A DNA stretch of 64,000 nucleotides from Pokkaliibacter sp046614695. GTDB taxonomy: Bacteria; Pseudomonadota; Gammaproteobacteria; Pseudomonadales; Balneatricaceae. The position numbers and the translations under genes were made by a program. Numbering within the stretch: the stretch's first letter is position 1; every line of letters starts with the position of its first letter. The notes under the pieces are model-generated. The model made no database searches and was not told the DNA's origin. It worked only from the letters and a program-made list of their open reading frames with translations. Shown here in pieces: positions 1-8,106 of the stretch. The stretch covers positions 124,001-188,000 of the forward strand of contig NZ_JBKKHQ010000007.1 of the NCBI RefSeq assembly GCF_046614695.1, given 5' to 3'.

Positions 1-105
1 GGCATGAATTTCGCCTTCGCATACTTCAAGGTTGATTCCGGACAGCGCTTTTACGCCGGGGAAACTCTTGCTGATGCGTTCAAGCTTGAGAGTTGTGGCC
101 GTCAT
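1..105 (-). CDS. Sugar ABC transporter ATP-binding protein, N-terminal fragment
   Basis: The 35 codons present at the window edge read as the start of an RbsA/MglA-type sugar import ATPase. The stretch LERISKSFPGVKALSGINLEV (read in part) is the typical first beta-strand block of this family, just before the Walker A motif, which lies outside the window. It starts with ATG at 103-105, 88 bases after the stop of the periplasmic binding protein gene on the same strand. Binding protein followed by ATPase is the usual order in ribose- and xylose-type operons. The protein would sit on the cytoplasmic face of the inner membrane and power uptake. The substrate cannot be told from this piece. Confidence 0.85.
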   Translation of the reverse strand, partial: MTATTLKLERISKSFPGVKALSGINLEVCEGEIHA

Positions 106-193
106 GGTCTGACCTCTACCGCTTCAGTGAATCGCGCTGAAATGTCCTCGCTAGTCAACTGACGCAGCGAGGACGCCTTTCGGGTAACAGGAC

Positions 194-1114
194 TTACCAG
201 CTGAAAGTTTTCGCACCTTCACGGTCGATCAGAGTCACATCCACGGGCACGGCTTTGGGCACGTTGGCGCCCCATTTTTTCGCCAGCGCCATGGCCAGAC
301 CAATGCGTACCTGATCACGCGGGTACTGGGCCGAGGTGGCAATAAAGTGGGAGTCAGGCTGCTGAATGGCCTTGATGGCTTCGGGCGCACCATCAACGCT
401 GACCAGTTTGATGTCCTTGCCGCTGGCATCAATGGCGGCCAGTGCGCCCATGGAGCCTGTGTCATTCACACTGAAAATGCCTTTCAGATCGGCGTTGGCT
501 TCGATCATGTTCTCGGTCACGCTCAGTGCCTGGTCACGCTCCTGCTTGCCGTTCTGGACGCTGACAATCTTGATGTCCGGGTATTTCCCCAGGGCATCCT
601 TACAACCACGCACACGCTCAAGAATCGGCACGACGGGGATGCCATCCAGAATCGCCACGTTGCCTTTCTCACCGATATTTTTCGCCAGATACTGACACGC
701 CATCACACCGGCATCGTAGTTACGTGAGCCGACGAAAGAGTCAATCGGGCCTTCGGCCTGGGCATCGACTGCCACGGTGATCACGCCTGCTTCATGGGCG
801 GTCATCACCGCAGACTGCACGCCAACGGAATCGGTGGGGTTGATCAGCAGGACGTCAATGCCGCGCTGAACGACATCTTCGATATCACTGAGCTGCTTGG
901 AAACGTCATGGTGGGCATCAGTCACGATCACCTCGGCGCCGATGGATTTCGCCGCATCCTCCAGGGACTGCTTCATCACCACGAAGTAGGGGTTGTTCAG
1001 CTCCTGAAATGACATGGCGATTTTCAGCGGGTCGGCATGGGCGGTGGCCGCCAGTGCCATGGAACAGGTGATAGCGGTTGCCAGCCCTTTAAGAGCAGGT
1101 TTCATAGTGCGCAT
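194..1114 (-). CDS. Periplasmic sugar-binding protein of an ABC importer (RbsB-like)
   Basis: This 306-residue protein has a Sec signal peptide (basic MRTMKPALKG, hydrophobic core, predicted cleavage after TAHA near residue 27). A type I periplasmic binding fold follows: an N-terminal lobe beginning LKIAMSFQELNNPYF, and the family signature DVLLINPTDSVGV near residue 90. The FSVNDTGSMGALAAI and LVSVDG segments form the second lobe. These are features of the ribose/galactose-type binding proteins (Peripla_BP_4). ATG at 1114 is preceded by AGGA seven bases upstream. An ATPase gene follows, and two palindromes that look like LacI-family operators lie upstream. It should deliver a pentose, hexose or polyol to the membrane complex; the actual ligand is unknown. 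Confidence 0.9.
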   Translation of the reverse strand: MRTMKPALKGLATAITCSMALAATAHADPLKIAMSFQELNNPYFVVMKQSLEDAAKSIGAEVIVTDAHHDVSKQLSDIEDVVQRGIDVLLINPTDSVGVQSAVMTAHEAGVITVAVDAQAEGPIDSFVGSRNYDAGVMACQYLAKNIGEKGNVAILDGIPVVPILERVRGCKDALGKYPDIKIVSVQNGKQERDQALSVTENMIEANADLKGIFSVNDTGSMGALAAIDASGKDIKLVSVDGAPEAIKAIQQPDSHFIATSAQYPRDQVRIGLAMALAKKWGANVPKAVPVDVTLIDREGAKTFSW

Positions 1115-1166
1115 AGTGTTGTCCTTTAATTGTTTTTGTAGGTCTGCACTGCTTGTTATATTCGAG

Positions 1167-1182
1167 ATGTTATCGTTAACAT
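1167..1182. promoter_or_regulatory. LacI-family operator candidate O1
   Basis: ATGTTATCGTTAACAT is a 16-base near-perfect palindrome around a central CG, with only the positions flanking the centre unmatched. A central CG inside an AT-rich inverted repeat is characteristic of LacI/RbsR-family operators. It lies 53 bases upstream of the sugar-binding-protein start, where repression of the operon would act. No LacI-type regulator gene is in the window. Confidence 0.6.
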
Positions 1183-1323
1183 TTTTGAGCCAAAGGATAG
1201 GGTTTATCTCTTAGGCTTCCCCGGCTCTGGCAAGGTAACTGCCTTCGCTGTGGAAACTGATTGGCCTTACTCCTCTCTGATTCGCCTGGGTTGAAAGCTG
1301 TTTTCAGCGTGGTGTCTTTAAAA

Positions 1324-1339
1324 ATGTTAACGATGTCAT
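1324..1339. promoter_or_regulatory. LacI-family operator candidate O2
   Basis: ATGTTAACGATGTCAT, read on the other strand, matches the first operator at 14 of 16 positions, including the central CG. The centres are 157 bases apart, close to 15 helical turns, a spacing compatible with looping by a tetrameric LacI-type repressor. The looping role is inference. Confidence 0.5.
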
Positions 1340-1764
1340 TTACGTTAGCAAAGGTTTTTAGCAGAAGAAAAGCCCTATTTTTAACCAATCGACTAAAGTC
1401 TAGTGAGAAGATGCTGCCATGCTGCTTGGCAACATGTCAGAGAATGTGGCTAACCCATTGAGAAGCTGCAATAAAGCGAAATAAAGGCCGCTTCGGAGCG
1501 CTGCAAAAGCGAAACTGTGACTGTGGATATCATTGTCATTTCGATCAGCCGGCAAAGGCCTGGCTTCTTTCCCTGAAAGAGCCATGTCTCCGTGAAAAAC
1601 TTATGGCTTCGCGAAAAATCTGTGATCGGCGCGCTCTTGCAACGCGGCACCGTCGCTCTAACACGTTCGGACGATGGCTAAATAAAACCGGATTCCAGCA
1701 CATAGAGCGTCCGCAGTCTCAGGCGTAACCTTCAGGCTTCACTCTTCAACTGTGGAGCTATCCC

Positions 1765-2511
1765 ATGAAAACCGTTCTGATTACGGGCTGTTCTTCGGGT
1801 TTTGGTCTGGAAACTGCCAAACTGTTTCTGGCGCGTGGCTGGCAGGTGATTGCCACCATGCGCTCGCCGGATGAGTCTCTGCTTCCTGCCTCGGAAAACC
1901 TGCGGGTGCTACCGCTGGATGTGACCAACGCAGAGAGTATTGCTGCGCTAGTCGAGCAGGCCGGTGAGGTGGATGTTCTGGTCAACAATGCCGGGATTGG
2001 TTTCCTTAACGCGCTGGAAGGCTCCTCCCTTGAGGTGATCCGCACTCTGTTCGAAACCAATACCTTTGGCACCATGGCCATGTGCAAAGCCTTTATGCCT
2101 CAATTTCGTACCCGCCAAAGCGGCATGTTTATTAACGTGACCTCTACCGTGGCTATCGCGCCGTTCCCGCTGCTGTCGGTCTATTCCGCCAGTAAGGCAG
2201 CGGTGAATCGCTTTACTGAAACCCTCGCCGAAGAGCTTAAGCCCTTCAACATTCAGGCGAAGGTGGTGATGCCAGGGCGGGCGCCGGATACGCGCTTTGG
2301 TGAGAATGCCCAGGGGCTGATGCAGGAAGGTTTCCCAGAGGCCTATCAGGCGCTGATCGAGGGAATTTTCGCGGGTTGGGCTGCCGATAATTCGGAGCTG
2401 ACCAAAGCGGTGGATGTAGCCGAAGCCGTATGGCAGGCGGCGACAGAGCCTTCCGCGCCGATGTATCTTGCTGCCGGAGCCGACGCGGTCGCGTTGTATA
2501 ACGCAGGCTAG
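1765..2511 (+). CDS. SDR family oxidoreductase
   Basis: This is a 248-residue classical short-chain dehydrogenase/reductase. The cofactor motif TGCSSGFG spans residues 7-14, NNAG spans 74-77, the catalytic serine is S127, and the YxxxK pair is Y140/K144. R33 soon after the second beta strand suggests NADP(H) preference, which is inference. The length is normal for the family. GGAG seven bases before the ATG at 1765 supports the start. It stands convergent to an AraC-family regulator and may be one of its targets. The substrate cannot be read from the sequence. Confidence 0.9.
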   Translation: MKTVLITGCSSGFGLETAKLFLARGWQVIATMRSPDESLLPASENLRVLPLDVTNAESIAALVEQAGEVDVLVNNAGIGFLNALEGSSLEVIRTLFETNTFGTMAMCKAFMPQFRTRQSGMFINVTSTVAIAPFPLLSVYSASKAAVNRFTETLAEELKPFNIQAKVVMPGRAPDTRFGENAQGLMQEGFPEAYQALIEGIFAGWAADNSELTKAVDVAEAVWQAATEPSAPMYLAAGADAVALYNAG

Positions 2512-2607
2512 GCGACGATTGCGGTATCGTAAAAAGTGCTCAGGCTAAAAGGACAGCCGCTTGCTGACGTTGGGTTTGCAAGCGGCTGAGTGCTTATGGT
2601 CTGGGGC

Positions 2608-3501
2608 TTAGGCGCTCGCCAGCATGCCATGCTGAAAACGCTGAATATCCCGCCGCGGAGCATCGCCAAAGAAGCGGGTGTAATCCCGACTGAACTGCGA
2701 CGGGCTTTCATAGCCAACCTGACTCGCCGCCTTTTCGATATTGCTCACCTTGTCGACCAGAAGTCGGCGGGCTTCCAACAGGCGCAGCTGTTTCTGGTAT
2801 TGCACCGGCGACATGGCGGTCAGGCGCTTGAAGTGGCGATGAAACGCCGAGGGACTGAGCTGGGCGATGGCGGCCAGCTCTTCCACACGAATCGGTTCGG
2901 CATAACGGGCACGCAGGGCATGAATGGCGCTAAGGACGCGGTGGGTATGCTGATGGCCAAGCGCCATATGCGCAATGGAGGCGCCTTGCGGGCCCGTCAG
3001 TAACCAATAGCAAATTTCCCGCATGATGCCGGGGTAGAGCACCTGCAAGGCAGTCGGCTCATGCAATAACTGAGTCGCGCGCCACAGGCAGTGGATCAGC
3101 TCATCATTCAGATCAAGCACATCAATGGCGCGAAAATCCTGCGCGGCGGGTTCGATGGCGAGCTGCTGCAGAACTTCACCAAGAATACTGAGATCCAGCT
3201 CCATCACCAGCCCGAGAAAGGGCATCGCTTCGCTGGCATCGTACACACGGCCGACGGCGGGCATTTCAATATTCACCACCAGCGCCTGACCGGCACGGTA
3301 GTCGTAGCGGCCCTCCCCAAAGGCTGTCCATTTGGCTCCCTGAGCGACGGCGCATAACGCGGGACGGTGAATCAGGTGCGAAGGCGGGCGAGGAGCGCTG
3401 GCACGCAGGATCATCATGCCTTCGACGGGCGTCAGGTACGGGTAGGCATCGGGGGGTGGGTCAGTAATCGCGCGCAGGGCGCTGGCAAGCTGGGTAATCA
3501 T
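2608..3501 (-). CDS. AraC-family transcriptional regulator (AraC_N type)
   Basis: This 297-residue regulator has an N-terminal sensing domain of the YqhC-like AraC_N type (LxxPVEGMMILRASAPRPPSHL, then GQALVVNIEMPAVGR). The C-terminal double helix-turn-helix covers about residues 190-290 (EELAAIAQLSPSAFHRHFKRL and the second HTH GYESPSQFSRDYTRFFG). The open frame runs 71 codons further upstream, but ATG at 3501 has a strong GGAGG five bases away and gives the family length, so I use it. YqhC-type regulators commonly control neighbouring aldehyde reductases or other oxidoreductases. Here the divergent SDR gene at 3862 and the convergent SDR gene at 1765 are the obvious candidates. Confidence 0.9.
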   Translation of the reverse strand: MITQLASALRAITDPPPDAYPYLTPVEGMMILRASAPRPPSHLIHRPALCAVAQGAKWTAFGEGRYDYRAGQALVVNIEMPAVGRVYDASEAMPFLGLVMELDLSILGEVLQQLAIEPAAQDFRAIDVLDLNDELIHCLWRATQLLHEPTALQVLYPGIMREICYWLLTGPQGASIAHMALGHQHTHRVLSAIHALRARYAEPIRVEELAAIAQLSPSAFHRHFKRLTAMSPVQYQKQLRLLEARRLLVDKVSNIEKAASQVGYESPSQFSRDYTRFFGDAPRRDIQRFQHGMLASA

Positions 3502-3861
3502 GACGCCTCCGGCGAGACAGTTGCGGTCAGGAAAAAGAATCGAGCGACGGCTTGAGTACCTGAGTGTAGCTGAGTTCGTGATGAGGCAAACAGCAGAAAC
3601 AGGCAAAAAACAGGAATGGGCAAGAAATAGCGAGGATTGAACAGGCTGACGGTTTATTGACCTGAAACACCGATAATTCGTAGCTTGAAGCTTGCTTTTT
3701 CTGAGGGGTGACATTTTCGCAGAGCAGAATCGTGCAAGTTATCGCGAGGATTCGCGCTTATCCGGCGCACGGGGCAGGCGTAGTCTGGCAACACATCAGC
3801 GGGGTTCTGACCTTGCTGTTCTTGCCTTACTTACTTTGTCTCACGACACAGGAGTCTTGTT
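3502..3861. promoter_or_regulatory. Divergent control region between araC-type gene and SDR
   Basis: This 360-base region must carry the promoters for the regulator (minus) and the SDR gene (plus). A weak minus-strand promoter can be proposed: TACACT at 3563-3568 as the -10 and TTTGCC at 3585-3590 as the -35, spacer 16. A direct repeat of AGCTTG occurs at about 3681-3692. I see no further gene. Confidence 0.3.
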
Positions 3862-4626
3862 ATGTCTACCTCCATTGCACTGGTTACCGGCGGCAGCCGT
3901 GGTCTGGGCCGCAGCACCGTAATCAATCTGGCCAAGCGCGGCATCAGCAGTATTTTTACCTATCACAGCAATGACGCGGCAGCGCAGGCGGTGGTGGCCG
4001 AAGTGGAAGCGCTGGACGTTGCCGGTGTGAAAGTGAAAGCCCTGGCGCTGGATACCGGCGATGTGTCGGCCTTCGCGGCTTTTGTCGCCGAGATCAAAAC
4101 ACAGTTAACACAGTGGCAGGCCGATGGGCTGGATTATCTGGTCAACAATGCAGGGACTTCTCACCACAACGCCATTGTCAGTACCACGGAAGAGGAGTTC
4201 GACGGGCTCTTTAACGTGCACCTGAAAGGCGTGTTCTTCCTGACGCAGGCGCTGTTGCCGGTACTGAAAGATAACGGCCGCATTGTGAATATCTCCTCCG
4301 GCCTGACTCGTTTCTGCGTCCCCGGCAGTGCCAGTTATGCAGCGATGAAAGGCGCGATTGAAGTCTTCACCCGCTATCTTGCCAAAGAGCTGGGCGAGCG
4401 GGGCATTCGTGCCAATACTGTGGCGCCGGGCGCTATCGAGACGGACTTCAGCGGTGGAACGGTGCGGGATAATCCCGAGGTCAACAGGATGGTTGCCTCC
4501 ATGACGGCGCTGGGTCGCCCCGGTTTGCCTGAGGATATCGGGCCGATGATTGCGGCCTTGTTGAGCGAGGATAACCGCTGGATTAACGGTCAGCGTATTG
4601 AAGTCTCCGGCGGTATGGTGCTCTAA
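3862..4626 (+). CDS. SDR family oxidoreductase
   Basis: This is a 254-residue classical SDR. The cofactor loop TGGSRGLG spans residues 9-16, NNAG spans 95-98, the catalytic serine is S146 (NISSG), and Y159/K163 form the active-site pair. The C-terminal NGQRIEVSGGMVL is the usual SDR end. Its FabG-like layout points to a cytoplasmic ketone/alcohol oxidoreductase of unknown substrate. AGGAG seven bases before ATG supports the start. It diverges from the AraC-type regulator at 2608-3501, the typical arrangement of a regulator with its target oxidoreductase. Confidence 0.9.
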   Translation: MSTSIALVTGGSRGLGRSTVINLAKRGISSIFTYHSNDAAAQAVVAEVEALDVAGVKVKALALDTGDVSAFAAFVAEIKTQLTQWQADGLDYLVNNAGTSHHNAIVSTTEEEFDGLFNVHLKGVFFLTQALLPVLKDNGRIVNISSGLTRFCVPGSASYAAMKGAIEVFTRYLAKELGERGIRANTVAPGAIETDFSGGTVRDNPEVNRMVASMTALGRPGLPEDIGPMIAALLSEDNRWINGQRIEVSGGMVL

Positions 4627-4829
4627 GGCGGCGATTAGGGAGACACAGCGTTCAACCCCGGTTGAGCGCTTCAGCTATAAGAGGTTCCAAATTAATCTAA
4701 CAGCTGGCATATCGCTGGCTGTTTGCCTCTGGGGCAAGGCTCGCGGCAACTTTATAATGCCGGTAGTAGCGCGCAGGTTTTCCCCTGTGCTGATCGCAGC
4801 ATTCCAGACTCGCAGGCAAACCCCACATT

Positions 4830-5981
4830 ATGGTGTCTTTTAGCTCGAAGCTTCCCAAGGTCGGCACGACCATTTTCTCGCAGATGTCCCAGCTGGCCGC
4901 CGAGCATGGCGCGATCAACCTGTCGCAGGGGTTTCCGGACTTTGAAGGCCCGTCACTGCTGAAAGAGCGTGTGGCGCATTATCTGTTAGGCACCCATAAC
5001 CAGTATTCACCCATGACGGGCGTTCCGGCCCTGCGTCAGGCTATCGCCAGTAAAATCGGCAGCCTCTACGGCGCTGATGTTAATGCCGATAGTGAAGTGA
5101 CTGTCACCTCCGGGGCGACGGAGGCCATCTTCTGCGGCATCACCGCCTTTGTGTCGGCGGGTGATGAGGTCATCGTCTTTGACCCGGCTTATGACTGCTA
5201 CGAACCGGCGATTGAGTTGGCTGGCGCCACGGCGGTGCATTTGCCACTGCTGCCCCCGGCTTTTGGTATCGACTGGCCTGCACTGGAAGCCGCCATCACG
5301 CCAAAGACGCGGATGATCATTATCAATAACCCGCACAACCCAAGCGGCGCGGTGTTTGCTGTGGAGGATCTTGAGCGCTTCGCGGCGTTGCTGGAGGGCA
5401 CTGATATTCTGCTGCTGGGGGATGAGGTGTATGAGCACATCGTTTTTGATGGCAAGCCTCACCTGAGCCTGTTGGGCCATAAAGCGCTGCGAGAGCGCTC
5501 ACTGGTGGTTTCAAGCTTCGGCAAAACCTATCACACCACCGGCTGGAAGGTGGGATATGTGGTGGCGCCCGCTGCGCTGAGTGTCGAGATCCGCAAGGTG
5601 CACCAGTACGTCACGTTCAGCACCAGCACGCCATTTCAGCTGGGGCTGGCGGATTATCTGGTCGCCCATCCTGAGCATCATCTGGCGCTGCCAGCGTTTT
5701 ATCAGGCCAAGCGCGATGAGTTCTGCAGCTATCTGCAAGGCTCACGTTTCAGCTTCACCCCGGCGCAGGGCACCTATTTTCAGGTCGTGGATTACAGTGC
5801 CATCAGGGATATTCCCGATGTGGAAATGGCGCGCTGGCTGACGACCGAAGTCGGCGTGGCGGCCATTCCTTTCTCGGTGTTTTATCAGAACGCACCGCAA
5901 GACCTGCGCCTGTTGCGGTTCTGCTTCGCCAAGGGCAGTGATACCCTGCAAAAAGCTGCAAGTATTCTCAGTAAGCTTTGA
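4830..5981 (+). CDS. Methionine/glutamine aminotransferase, class I/II PLP (YbdL-like)
   Basis: This 383-residue fold-type I aminotransferase matches the YbdL / glutamine transaminase K group. NLSQGFPDF is at residues 30-38, NNPHNPSG at 166-173, D198 and Y201 contact PLP, SFGKTYHTTGWK contains the Schiff-base lysine K232, and R363 should bind the substrate carboxylate. It probably transaminates 2-oxo-4-methylthiobutanoate (methionine salvage) or related keto acids with glutamine as donor. The omega-amidase gene starts 23 bases downstream and would remove the resulting 2-oxoglutaramate, a known functional pair. The ribosome binding site before ATG 4830 is weak. Confidence 0.88.
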   Translation: MVSFSSKLPKVGTTIFSQMSQLAAEHGAINLSQGFPDFEGPSLLKERVAHYLLGTHNQYSPMTGVPALRQAIASKIGSLYGADVNADSEVTVTSGATEAIFCGITAFVSAGDEVIVFDPAYDCYEPAIELAGATAVHLPLLPPAFGIDWPALEAAITPKTRMIIINNPHNPSGAVFAVEDLERFAALLEGTDILLLGDEVYEHIVFDGKPHLSLLGHKALRERSLVVSSFGKTYHTTGWKVGYVVAPAALSVEIRKVHQYVTFSTSTPFQLGLADYLVAHPEHHLALPAFYQAKRDEFCSYLQGSRFSFTPAQGTYFQVVDYSAIRDIPDVEMARWLTTEVGVAAIPFSVFYQNAPQDLRLLRFCFAKGSDTLQKAASILSKL

Positions 5982-6004
5982 GCCTTTTAGCCTGAGGGGG
6001 AACG

Positions 6005-6781
6005 ATGGACGCGTTACGGGTCGCTGTGATTCAGACCGAGCTGGTCTGGCAGGATTGGGAAGCCAACAAGGCGCAACTGACGCCTAAACTGGCGGAGCAG
6101 CAAGGGCTGGCGGATGTGATTGTGCTGCCGGAGATGTTCGCTTCCGGCTTCTCGATGGATACCTCCATGGCTCAGCGCATGGATGGTGATGCCGTCGCCT
6201 GGATGCGGGAGCAGGCCGAAGCGCTGGATGCGGTCGTCTGCGGAAGTCTGATGATGGATGTTCCCGGCGAAGGCTGTGTGAATCGCTTTATCTGGATGCC
6301 GCCTGCAGGTGCTTATCAGACCTATGACAAGCGCCACCTGTTCCGTATGGGCAATGAGCATGAGCATTATCAGCCCGGTGATCAGCGCGTGGTGATCGAA
6401 TACCGCGGCTGGCGTATTCTGCCGCTGGTGTGCTATGACCTGCGTTTCCCGGTATTTGCGCGAAACCGCCAGGATTACGATCTCTTTTTAATCGTCGCCA
6501 ATTGGCCTGCTCGGCGCAGCCATCACTGGAAAACCCTGATTGCGGCACGTGCTATCGAAAATCAGGCCTATGTGGTCGCCTGTAATCGTGTTGGCACTGA
6601 CGGTAATGACTGGGCGTTTTCCGGTGGCTCACAAATTATTGACCCCCAGGGGGCCATACTTGCGCAGGTAGAGGATGATCAAGCGGGCAGTTGCCGTGCT
6701 GAGCTTTCCCTGAGTGCGGTTAATGAATACCGTGAAGCCTTTCCCGCCTGGCAGGATGCCGATGCTTTTGAGCTGAGCTGA
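6005..6781 (+). CDS. Omega-amidase, nitrilase superfamily (YafV-like)
   Basis: This 258-residue carbon-nitrogen hydrolase has the nitrilase catalytic triad: E43 (LPEMF), K109 (YDKRHLF) and C143 (VCYDLRFP). The motif set matches YafV / Nit2 omega-amidases, which hydrolyse 2-oxoglutaramate and 2-oxosuccinamate. GGGGG four bases before ATG supports the start. It is the second gene of an operon with the upstream aminotransferase. Together they make transamination from glutamine irreversible. An intrinsic terminator at 6813-6836 ends the unit. Confidence 0.9.
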   Translation: MDALRVAVIQTELVWQDWEANKAQLTPKLAEQQGLADVIVLPEMFASGFSMDTSMAQRMDGDAVAWMREQAEALDAVVCGSLMMDVPGEGCVNRFIWMPPAGAYQTYDKRHLFRMGNEHEHYQPGDQRVVIEYRGWRILPLVCYDLRFPVFARNRQDYDLFLIVANWPARRSHHWKTLIAARAIENQAYVVACNRVGTDGNDWAFSGGSQIIDPQGAILAQVEDDQAGSCRAELSLSAVNEYREAFPAWQDADAFELS

Positions 6782-6812
6782 GCAGAAAGCGATCGACATG
6801 CGCCAACAAATA

Positions 6813-6836
6813 ACGGAGCCCTGAGCTCCGTTTTTT
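6813..6836 (+). terminator. Intrinsic terminator after omega-amidase gene
   Basis: A perfect 7-base stem ACGGAGC / GCTCCGT encloses the loop CCTGA and is followed by TTTTTT. It lies 32 bases after the omega-amidase stop. Confidence 0.9.
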
Positions 6837-6854
6837 ATATCCGCCTGACCTGGG

Positions 6855-7574
6855 TTACTGAGGAATCGCCCTGGGGCTATCGAACATCAGTACTACCGAG
6901 CTGTTATGCAGCTCACCATCGTAGGTGCGGCCATCAATGTAGATCAGGCTGCGGTCCTTGTCTTCCAGTTGGCCGATCGCAAACTTGAGGTACTGCTGGA
7001 TTTTGCCGTCTTTCGAAACAGTATCAAAACGCCATTGGGCGCCATGCCAGCGTCCGGTAATGGAGTTGCGTTCCTGCTGGTTAACCAGCTGAAACTTATC
7101 CAGTTCTACCTTGGCAAAGCTGACGGTATTGGTCGCCGGGTGATAAATCACATGATCATAAGGCGGGTTCAGACCGAGGTTACTCAGCATGACATTACCG
7201 GCCTTGTCCTGAGTCACCTTGATCTGGGTGATGGCGGTACGCGTGAGGTTAAAGCGGCGGCTGCCCTGCAGGTACGACTGATATTCTTCCTGCGTGATGC
7301 CGAAGTTGGGATGGTAGGGCAGAGGCTGGCCTTGCTTGGCCTGCGCCACATATTGCTGAAACCACTCCTGATGCTGGCTGATGCTCGCCATAATGCGGTC
7401 ATGGAGCTGGCGTATTACCTTCGGCGGGAGAATCTGCATCACATCGGCCTGAAAATCGGCTGATGGCAGATATTGGGTCAGGCGGGCAGCGGCAGAATCT
7501 GCATGGGCGCGCGGAGCGAGAATAAACAAACAACACAACAGTGAGAGCAGGCTCCGGGGTAGCAAGCTTGCCAT
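6855..7574 (-). CDS. Secreted protein of unknown function
   Basis: This is a 239-residue protein that I do not recognise. It begins with a clear Sec signal peptide (hydrophobic LLSLLCCLFILAP, cleavage after AHA near residue 25), so it should be periplasmic or outer-membrane associated. The mature part is alpha-helical in its first half (FQADVMQILPPKVIRQLHDRIM) and beta-rich later. It has no lipobox and no cysteine in the mature part. AAGGA nine bases before ATG at 7574 supports the start. It is convergent with the omega-amidase gene and stands alone. No function is proposed. Confidence 0.75.
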   Translation of the reverse strand: MASLLPRSLLSLLCCLFILAPRAHADSAAARLTQYLPSADFQADVMQILPPKVIRQLHDRIMASISQHQEWFQQYVAQAKQGQPLPYHPNFGITQEEYQSYLQGSRRFNLTRTAITQIKVTQDKAGNVMLSNLGLNPPYDHVIYHPATNTVSFAKVELDKFQLVNQQERNSITGRWHGAQWRFDTVSKDGKIQQYLKFAIGQLEDKDRSLIYIDGRTYDGELHNSSVVLMFDSPRAIPQ

Positions 7575-7725
7575 GGGCGTACATCCTTTTCTTCAATCAA
7601 CAACGTGCGCGATCCGTAGACGCGGGCAGATTATGCCCGAAGCCTCAGGGATTGTCTTATGTCAGCGCTGTCTTTGCTTATTATCTGAACATTGCCTGAG
7701 GTCAGGAGAAGAAAAGTACAGGCTT

Positions 7726-8034
7726 TCAGGGCGCAAGGTGGTTACCAAGGGTTTCGCTCACCAGTTGCCTGAGAGTGGTAATGGCGTGGGTGACTACGGC
7801 GTTCAGCTGCGGTGAGAGAGTGTCATTAGGGAAATCATGCTGATAAGCGTCAATAGACTCCAGATCCAGCAGGGCCGCATCAAACTTTGTTAACCAGCAG
7901 GATGAGACCTCCGGCAGCGCATCGCCCAGGAACGCCAGATCGGCAATTAAGTCACTTAATACAAGCTGCCCCTGAGTAAAAGCTTCGAGTTGGCTTTGCA
8001 TTCGCTGAAGGGGAGGCAGGTTACCTGATGTCAT
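7726..8034 (-). CDS. Small acidic helical protein, candidate orphan immunity
   Basis: A 102-residue acidic protein (about 12 Asp/Glu against 3 Arg/Lys), all predicted helix. The pattern LSDLIADLAFLGDAL ... WLTKFDAALLDLESI recalls short acidic proteins found beside polymorphic toxins, but I cannot name a family. ATG at 8034 is used; a TTG three bases upstream is an alternative. No strong ribosome binding site is visible. It is the last gene of the run downstream of the Rhs gene on the same strand, where immunity genes accumulate. The immunity role is inference from position. Confidence 0.55.
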   Translation of the reverse strand: MTSGNLPPLQRMQSQLEAFTQGQLVLSDLIADLAFLGDALPEVSSCWLTKFDAALLDLESIDAYQHDFPNDTLSPQLNAVVTHAITTLRQLVSETLGNHLAP

Positions 8035-8106
8035 CAAAGGGCACAGTGGATTATGGAGTGGTTACGAACAGGGGGCATACTATTAAAAACCTCGTGTGAG
8101 GCCCGG

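Larger units (their letters stand above)
1115..1764. other. Intergenic region with sugar operon control sites
   Basis: This 650-base region lies between the divergent binding-protein gene and an SDR gene. It holds two operator-like palindromes (1167-1182 and 1324-1339). A possible third half-site, TTACGTTAGCA, lies near 1340-1350. No open frame here has a recognisable product. The stretch from about 1460 to 1740 shows no feature I can name. Confidence 0.5.

Noticed and set aside
1176..1650. Several 60-70 codon frames upstream of the sugar operon
   Set aside because: They overlap the operator palindromes on opposing strands and lack binding sites.
3502..3714. Longer N-terminus for the AraC regulator
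   Set aside because: The 71 extra residues do not resemble the family, while ATG 3501 has GGAGG at the right distance.
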